A DNA stretch of 23,940 nucleotides, taken from Chara braunii. Lineage: Eukaryota > Streptophyta > Charophyceae > Charales > Characeae. Each line of letters starts with the position of its first letter. The stretch's first letter is position 1. A model generated the notes under the pieces. The model was not told the DNA's origin. It was given only the letters and a program-made list of their open reading frames with translations, and searched no databases. This document shows positions 17,652 to 23,940 of the stretch, one piece after another. The translations under genes were made by a program, and so were the position numbers. The stretch covers positions 2,744,436-2,768,375 of the forward strand of contig BFEA01000048.1 of NCBI GenBank assembly GCA_003427395.1, read 5' to 3'.

Positions 17652-17940
17652 CCTTGTATCCTACTCCAGCTATCCCGAGGGGCAAAACGCAAAGATCACC
17701 TGGGCCACTCGAGGTAAAACGAAAACATATAGGACCTGGGAAAAGTTGGCAAGTACCGGGACATTTTGCAAAAATGGACAATACCTAGTAGGGGTATTTT
17801 GCAAAGACGACACATCCAACGGACGCCAGGGGCATTTCGCAAAACAATTTTTGTGTTAGGGGGGTATTTCGCTCTACCCACATCTTTTAGGGGCATTTTG
17901 GCATATCTCTCAACTTATAGGGGTATTTTGCAAATTATCC
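17214..17940. mobile_element. non-autonomous element with about 70-bp terminal inverted repeats
   Basis: Positions 17214-17283 are the near-exact reverse complement of 17872-17940, over 90% by eye. The outer ends read GGTATAATTTGCGAAATACC on the left and, complemented, GGATAATTTGCAAAATACC on the right. The 727-bp interior has no transposase and holds a long CT microsatellite. The right half is made of short AGGGGYATTTYGC modules. This fits a MITE or foldback element; I could not define a target-site duplication or superfamily. Open frames inside come from the inverted arms. Confidence 0.8.
17571..17649. repeat. (CT)n microsatellite
   Basis: About 40 uninterrupted CT units lie inside the TIR element. 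It encodes only spurious Ser-Leu or Arg-Glu repeats. Confidence 0.98.
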
Positions 17941-18842
17941 TTTTTCTGTTTTTTAATAAGTCTAATTCCTTAAACCACCAGTACCTCCGAGCTTGTTTTT
18001 GCCGACCCTGATTTATAGTACGCGCCAAATTTGCCGAGCCTGTGTCCCGCGGTACCTCGGACTTTGTTTCTATTTTTGTTTTGTTTTTGAAAACGGTAAC
18101 GTTTCCACTTGTGGCCTTGTTGTCCTCCAGTACGGTCCAACGAACGGACACGTGTATGGGCGGGATCCCTGTGGTTGGTGGCATGTTTCGTGCCCGTTTT
18201 TTTTTTTTTTTTTCCGAATTTGTGTAGATATTTTTTTTGCAGGCCCCGATCGGCCTGTCGCTTCGCCGGCGACCAGTAGCGTGGAGTGCAGGCCGGTGGA
18301 CGTCCGCACGTTGCCCGATGGAGGGACGCGGCCGTTTGCCATCACCGCCGTCACGTCCCGACCTCTCTTTGTGTGTGTGTGTGTGTATGTGTATGTGTGT
18401 CTTATTAATGCCCTGCATTGACCCAATCTACGTAGCGGATGACATTATGTCTTCCCGCCGATTGGCTGTGGAAAGTGCATGGCAAAAATTTGTCTCTCTC
18501 TCTATATATCGTCACAAACAGAACTGCCCGGTAAACCGTAGGCAGAGAGAGAGAAGAGGACAACAAACGAGGGGCTGTGACAAACTGTTTCGTCGGAGTT
18601 TCACCGACTCATCAGGAGGCTGAACCCTCAACAGTCTGCAAAATCCCCTCACTGATTACAATGTAAATGATAATTTACCTAAACCAAAATCAAAGTAGAT
18701 TATCACTCACCCACACCAGATGGAAAACTCTACAGACTGTCGGTTCACACCCCATCATAAGCCAGCAAAACATCCACGAAACAAAGAAAGGTCTGTCACA
18801 ACCAAAAAATACACTCCAGACATGCCGCTGACACTAGATATA
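17941..18842. other. no gene supported; simple repeats
   Basis: The stretch contains a poly-T run at about 18199-18214, a GT-rich tract at about 18369-18399 and mixed-composition DNA. Several frames of 120-170 codons are open on both strands at once around 18000-18420, which points to stop-poor composition and not a gene. Confidence 0.5.
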
Positions 18843-19587
18843 CAGGGTTACCGGACCGAACGTTCGGGGGCCCCCGGGCTGGCCCGCGAACGTTCGGGCG
18901 TTCGGGGTCCCGTTCGGGGGCCGAACACCTCCAGGTTCGGCCCCCGCCAAAAAATATTTCGGGACCTAATTAATAAGTTTGTTTTTCTGATTTTGTTTTT
19001 GTGAGTTCTCTACAATGTAGCCTACCCGCCTTTAAATTTTGAAGCCATTCTGCAAAGCCAAAAAAACATTAAAAATCGTCAAAGATGGGGGTCTCAAAAC
19101 GTGCTCGCCCACTCACTATTTTGTTTTTTTTCACTTTTAACTTTTTGTTTTCACTTTATTTTTGGGCCTAAAAAATTTTATTATTTTTTGAAAGTTTTTT
19201 AATGAGTTATTGATTATGTAAACTACATATCTGTAAATTTTCAGGGCATTTGTCAATGCCAAAAAATAATTAAAAATCGGCAAAGATGGCGGTGTCGAAA
19301 AGGTGCTCACTCATTTTAATTCTCTTTTTATTATTTATTATTTTTATCATAGTGTTGATTTTCTGTATTTAATTTTTAATTCAAATTTGCTAAAGAATTT
19401 GGATGTAGTGCCCAGGCAAATGCTGTTTAGTTTATTAGTCTCCATAACATAGTTTGTTTTCGGAATTTTTTTAGGTTTTTTTTTTTTTTTTCCCCCCCTT
19501 CTTTTTGGGTCCGCGTTCGGCCCGAACGGTCGAACGCCTTCCGAAGGGGTCCTGTACGCGTTCAGCCCGTCCCGAACGCCGGCAACC

Positions 19588-19590
<3 letters not shown>
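18843..19590. mobile_element. small TIR transposon, copy 1 (748 bp)
   Basis: The ends are inverted: CAGGGTTACCGG at 18843-18854 and CCGGCAACCCTG at 19579-19590 (11 of 12 paired). The flanking 8-mers TAGATATA and TATATATA differ at one base, which could be an 8-bp hAT-style target duplication, though TA-rich context makes this weak. Inside are a GC-rich subterminal hairpin at 18856-18898, an AT-rich body and a poly-T tract at about 19477-19490. No transposase is present. A second diverged copy lies at 23195-23871. Confidence 0.75.

Positions 19591-19653
<63 letters not shown>
19591..19653. repeat. (TA)n microsatellite
   Basis: An uninterrupted TA run begins directly at the right end of the TIR element. 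A second TA run follows the N at 19701. Confidence 0.95.
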
Positions 19654-19655
<2 letters not shown>

Positions 19656-19701
19656 TCACAATGGTCCTGTACCAATCGTTTCGTCGTCGTCGTGTATATA
19701 N

Positions 19702-19746
<45 letters not shown>

Positions 19747-19791
19747 TCACAATGGTCCTGTACCAATCGTTTCGTCGTCGTCGTGTATATA
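19654..19791. other. scaffold join: 47-bp duplicate around a single N
   Basis: Positions 19654-19700 and 19745-19791 are identical, with one N at 19701 and TA repeats between them. This is most simply two overlapping contig ends joined without merging. A real duplication is possible. Confidence 0.8.
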
Positions 19792-20335
19792 AGTTAGTTG
19801 TCGTCGTCATGGATGTCAACTTCAACTTCGAAACGACAAGTACGACGTTGAATGTGACATCCATCGCCTCAACTATCGGTTAGTCTCTCTATCTTTCTCT
19901 CTCTCTCTCTCTCTCTCTGTAAATGAAACGATGATCGCCCGTATGCATAGTGTGTGCCTGTTTGTTGTTTTTTCCCCGTTTTGCACTCACCTCCTCCGGC
20001 TTCCCACTAATGCGAACGTGACCGTTCGTGGAAACGGCACCTGTCAGTGTCAGGTTTTTTTTGTGTTGTTTTCGTTCCGTTTTGTGATTTCGTTTTCCCA
20101 TTTCTCATTTTGGTTACCTCCATCACATCCCCCCAAACCCTCCTCCCACCCCCCCCCGCGCCCCACACGGGTTGTCACTTCTGCAACGTCGCAGTTCGTG
20201 GAAATGTCGGCTGTCATGAGAGATGGTTAATGGAGGCTATATATTTCACCGAATCTATATCGAAAAGCGTCTTATATATCGTATACCGAAGGCAAACGCA
20301 CAAATTTCATCAAAATACACTTCGGTGTTCGAATT
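19792..20335. other. gene-free DNA before the satellite array
   Basis: The stretch contains an imperfect inverted repeat (19809-19824 with 19847-19862, 14 of 16), a CT microsatellite at about 19895-19918 and a C-rich tract near 20130-20165. No coding sequence is supported. From about 20236 weak similarity to the following satellite appears. Confidence 0.5.
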
Positions 20336-23186
20336 AGTCAATTTTCTATCATGTGGTACATCATATCCCGAAGTATTTTCGGGGTTCCGGTACCAAAAAG
20401 GCACTTCAGGATTTTGGTGTTTAATACATCATATCTTGTAGTGCTTTCGGTGTTTCGGTACCGAAAACACACTTCGGGATTTCGGTCTTTAACTTGGTCG
20501 ATTTTCTTTATCAACTACCTCATATCCCGAAGTGGTTTCGGTGTTTCGAAACCGAAAACACACTTCGGGATTTCGGTATTTAACTTCGTCATTTTTCTAT
20601 TATCCATTACATCATGTCCCGAAGTGCTTTCAGTGTTACGGTACCGAAAACGCACTTCGGAATTTCGGTGTTTAATACATCATATCCCGTAGTGCTTTCG
20701 GTGCTTCGGTACCGAAAACGCACTTCGGGATTTCGGTATTTAAGTTAGTCGATTTTCTTTATCAACTACATCATGTCCCGAAGTGTTTTCGGTATTTCGG
20801 TACTGAAAACGCATTTCGGGATTTCGGTGTTTAATACATCATATCTTGTAGTGCTTTCGGTGTTTCGGTATCGAAAACGCACTTCAGGATTTCGGTGTTT
20901 AACTTAGTCGATTTTTTTTATCAGCTTCCTCATATCCTGAAGTGTTTCTGGTGTTTCTAGACCGAAAACACACTTCGGAATTTCGGTATTTAACTTCGTC
21001 GTTTTTCTCTTATCTACAACATCATGTCCCGAAGTGCTTTTGGTGTTTCGGTACCGGAAATGCACTGCAGGGTTTCGGTGTTTAATACATCATATCCTGT
21101 AATGCTTTCGGTGTTTCGGTACCGAAAACGCACTTCGGGATTTCGGTGTTTTAGTCGATTTTCTTTATCAACTACATCATGTCCCGAAGTGCTTTCGGTG
21201 GTTCGGTACCGAAAACGCACTTAGGGATTTCAGTCTTTAATACATCATATCCCTTAGTGCTTTCGGTGATTTGGTACCGAAAATGCACTTCGGGATTTCG
21301 GTGTTGAACTTGGTCGATTTTCTTTATCAACTACACCATATCCCGAAGTGCTTTCAGTGTTTCGGTACCGAAAACGCACTTCAGGATTTCGATATTTAAT
21401 ACAACATATCCCGTAGTGCTTTCGGTATTTCGGTACCGAAAACGTACTTCGGGATTTCGGTGTTTAACTTAGTCGATATTCCTTATCAACTACATCATGT
21501 CCCGAAGTGCTTTCGGTGTTTTGGTACCGAAAACGCACTTCGGGATTTCGGTGTTTAATACATCGTATCCCGTAGTGCTTTCGGTGTTTCGGTACCGAAA
21601 ACGCACTTCGGGATTTCGGTGTTTAACTTCGTCGATTTTCTTTATCAACTACATCATATCCCGAAGTGTTTTCGGTGCTTCTGTACCGAAAACGCACTTC
21701 GGGATTTCGGTGTTTAACCTAGTCGATTTTCTATTATCTACTACATGATGTTCCGAAGTGCTTTCGGTGTTTCGGTACCCAAACCGCACTTCGGGATTTC
21801 GGTGTTTAATACATCATACCCCGTAGTGCTTTCGGTGTTTCGGTACCGAAAAAGAACTTCGGGATTTCGGTGTTTACTTTAGTCGATTTTATTTATCAAC
21901 TACATCATGTCCGAAGTGTTTTCGGTGTTCCGGTACCGAAAACGCACTTCGGGATTTTGGTGTTTAACTTTCTCGATTTTTTATTATCTTCTACATCATG
22001 TCCCGAACTGGTTTCGGTGTTTCGGTACCGAAAACGCACTTCGGGATTTCGGTGTTTAATACATCATATCGCGAAGTGATTTCGGTGTTTCGGTACCGAG
22101 AACGCACTTCGGGATTTCGGTGTTCAACTTAGTCGATTTTCTATTATCTACTACATCATGTCCCGAAGTGTTTTCGGTGTTTCGGTACCGAAAACGTACT
22201 TCGGGATTTCGGTGTTTAATACATCATATCTCATAGTGTTTTCGTGTTTCGGTATCGAAAACGCACTTCGGGATTTCGGTGTTTAACTTAGTCGATTTTC
22301 GTTATCAACGACATCATGTCCCGAAGTGCTTTTGGTGTTTCGGTACAGAAAACGAACTTCGGGATTTCGGTGTTTAATACATCATATCCCGTAGTGCTTT
22401 CGGTATTTCGGTACCGAAAATGCACTTCGGGATTTCGGTGTTTACCTTGGTCGGTTTTCTTTATCAACTACATCATATCCCGAATTGCTTTCGGTATTTC
22501 AGTACCATAAACGCACTTCGAGATTTCGGTGTTTAACTTAGTCGATTTTCTATTTTCTACTACATCATGTCCCGAAGTGCTTTTGGTGTTTCGGTAACGA
22601 AAACGCACTTCGGGATTTCGGTATTTAATACATCATATCCCGTAGTGTTTTCGGTGTTTTGGTACCGAAAACGTACTTCGGGATTTCGGTGTTTAACTTA
22701 GTCGATTTTCTTTATCAACTACATTAAATCCCGAACTGTTTTCGGTGTTTTGGTAACGAAAACGCACTTCGGGATTTCGGTGTTTAACTCGGTCGATTTT
22801 CTATTATCTACTGTATCATGTCCCGAAGTGCTTTCGGTGTTTTGGAACCGAAAACGCACTTCGGGATTTCGGTGTTTAATACATCATATCCCGAAGTGGT
22901 TTCGATGTTTCGGTACCAAGAACGCACCTCGGGATTTCGGTGTTTAACTTAGTCGTTTTTCTATTATCTACTACATCATGTCCCGAAGTGGTTTTAGTGT
23001 TTCGGTATCGAAAACGCACTTCGGGATTTCGGTGTAGTGCTTTCAGTATTCCGGTACCGAAAATGCACTTCGGGATTTCGGTGTTTAACTTAGTCGATTT
23101 TCTTTATCAACTACATCATATCTCGAAGTGGTTTCGGTGTTTCGGTACCAAAAACGCACTTCGGGATTTCGGTGTTCAACTGTGTC
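20336..23186 (+). repeat. satellite array of about 35 near-palindromic units
   Basis: Each unit is a roughly 45-bp near-palindrome: CCCGAAGTGC on the left, a centre TTTCGGTACCGAAA, and GCACTTCGGG on the right. Centres occur at about 20388, 20457, 20548, 20639, 20707, 20798, 20866, 20957 and so on to 23143. Steps are either about 68 bp (spacer with AATACATCATATC) or about 91 bp (spacer with GTCGATTTTC then TTTATCAAC or TATTATCTAC). Two short steps never adjoin. One step of 50 bp near 23040 marks a deletion. Apparent open frames only translate the repeat. Confidence 0.93.
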
Positions 23187-23194
23187 GATATATA

Positions 23195-23794
23195 CAAGGT
23201 CACCAACCTGTACGTACGGAGGCCCCCGGGGCAACCTCCGTACGTACAGGCGTTCGTGGTCTCGTTGGGGTTCAAACCTTGAGGGGTTCGGCCCCCGCCA
23301 AAAATTATTTCGATGCCTGAAATTTTTCTTTTTTTTTCTAAATTTTTTTGGTGAGTTCTCTATGATGTGAAGTACATGCCTATAAATTTTAGAGTCATTT
23401 TGCTAAGCCAATAAAAAATGAAAAGTTTCCAAACACCGCATTGTCAAAACTTGCTCGCCCACTCATTTTTTTTCGTTTTACTTTTTGTTTTCACTTTATT
23501 TCGCCGTCTAAAAAATTGTACTATTTTTTTTATTTTTTTCATGAGTTTTCTATTATTTGAATAACACCTATGTAAATTTTCAGGGCATTCGTCTATGCCC
23601 CTAATAAATAAAAAATCGCAAAAGATGGCGGTGTTGAAAATATGCTCGCGCACTCGTTAAATTTTAATTCTCTTTTTATATTTTTTTATTTTTATTATTC
23701 GTATTTCTGTTTTTTATTTTTATTTTCAATCTGGAAACGAATTTGGATGTAATGCTCAAACAAATGTTGTTTATTTTATTTTTCTTCATAACAT

Positions 23795-23835
<41 letters not shown>

Positions 23836-23871
23836 CCAGCACGGAATTGAACTCCGCGTTCTGTGTTGAAG
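23195..23871. mobile_element. small TIR transposon, copy 2, right end lost
   Basis: This aligns along its length with 18843-19590: the CAAGGTCACC start, the GGCCCCCGGG loop, GGTTCGGCCCCCGCCAAAAA, GTGAGTTCTCTA, GCTCGCCCACTCA, the AAAGATGGCGGTGT block, and a poly-T (37 T at 23799-23835). The left end sits inside a monomer of the palindromic satellite, just after its GTCGAT, so it inserted into the array. The right terminus is missing because the assembly runs into adapter sequence at 23872. Confidence 0.75.
23207..23250 (+). repeat. perfect 16-bp subterminal hairpin of TIR copy 2
   Basis: CCTGTACGTACGGAGG at 23207-23222 is exactly complementary to 23235-23250, around the loop CCCCCGGGGCAA. Copy 1 has a comparable stem at 18856-18898 built from GAACGTTC and not GTACGTAC. 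Confidence 0.85.
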
Positions 23872-23906
23872 CTGTCTCTTATACACATCTAGATGTGTAT
23901 AAGAGA
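23872..23906. other. Nextera mate-pair junction adapter (artefact)
   Basis: CTGTCTCTTATACACATCT at 23872-23890 is the 19-bp Tn5 mosaic end. It is followed directly by 16 of the 19 bases of its reverse complement (23891-23906). Two mosaic ends back to back are the circularisation junction of Nextera mate-pair libraries. This is not host DNA. A reverse-strand frame reading MCIRDS here is the translation of the adapter. Confidence 0.96.
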
Positions 23907-23940
23907 ATGACCTAGAGTTATGTTTATTTGGTTGTTTTAT
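23907..23940 (+). repeat. misjoined copy of the 13.8-kb satellite
   Basis: Positions 23905-23940 are identical to 13792-13827, including the AGAGTT variant of the right gap flank. Since adapter precedes it, this piece came from a mate-pair read and was probably placed here wrongly. Confidence 0.85.

Noticed and set aside
17993-18421. ORFs of 118-167 codons on both strands
   Set aside because: They are open on both strands at once, contain translated GT and poly-T tracts, and show no domain.
20336-23186. CRISPR-like array of repeats and spacers
   Set aside because: The spacers are themselves repeated in two lengths and three types, the repeat units are diverged, and the setting is eukaryotic with no cas genes.
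20351-23320. Series of plus-strand ORFs encoding a repeated peptide rich in Phe, Arg and Ser
   Set aside because: They only translate the palindromic satellite. Frames end at random monomers, and no start context or conservation is visible.
23836-23871. tRNA-like T-arm (reverse strand GTTCAATTCC) beside poly-A, suggesting a SINE
   Set aside because: The position aligns with the end region of the first TIR-element copy (CTCCGCGTTC against GTCCGCGTTC), there is no A box or acceptor stem, and the sequence is cut by adapter.
23676-23888. Minus-strand ORF beginning MCIRDS with a poly-Lys stretch
   Set aside because: The start is translated Nextera adapter and the lysines are the poly-T tract.

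Overview
This is eukaryotic nuclear repeat DNA from a short-read draft scaffold. It has no operons and no recognisable host housekeeping gene. The left half is dominated by the decayed body of one large Ty3/gypsy-type LTR retroelement, and the right half by satellites, microsatellites and small terminal-inverted-repeat (TIR) transposons. A green-lineage host (plant or streptophyte alga) is my best guess, based on the initiator-Met-like primer-binding site and the retroelement style. That guess is weak.

Region 1 (1-1704) holds a TG microsatellite and then gene-free DNA that probably contains the 5' LTR. Its last 36 bp recur (34/36) at 12143-12178, and a TGG primer-binding site starts at 1704. 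Region 2 (1834-7962) is gag, protease, reverse transcriptase (RT), RNase H, a PHD-like zinc finger, integrase and a GPY/F-like tail. RT is one long open frame. Gag, protease, RNase H and integrase are broken by frameshifts, two of them at exact 7-bp and 8-bp tandem duplications, and by in-frame stops. The PHD-like C4HC3 finger between RNase H and integrase is the most unusual coding feature.

Region 3 (7959-about 11900) follows pol. An ATG overlaps the pol stop as ATGA and opens a broken accessory reading frame that can be followed in pieces to about 9415. More coding-like pieces lie at 9591-10309 and 10985-11902. None resembles a family I recognise. The putative 3' LTR end lies at 12143-12178. 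Region 4 (12179-13516) contains weak orphan ORFs.

Region 5 (13517-15390) has two old satellites around a 175-N gap: a 20-bp motif recurring at uneven spacing, and a roughly 123-bp monomer array with an ABABA order. Region 6 (15400-17213) is gene-poor, with a TA/TATG microsatellite and a cluster of short perfect hairpins. Region 7 (17214-17940) is a TIR element with 70-bp arms. Region 8 (18843-19590) and region 10 (23195-23871) are two diverged copies of another TIR element, each carrying a subterminal hairpin whose arms differ in sequence but stay paired. Region 9 (about 20340-23186) is an array of about 35 near-palindromic units separated by short (about 68 bp) or long (about 91 bp) steps.

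The window ends in an assembly artefact. A Nextera mate-pair junction adapter lies at 23872-23906, followed by 36 bp identical to 13792-13827. The scaffold order at the right edge, and the joins at 13592-13766 and 19701, should not be trusted.
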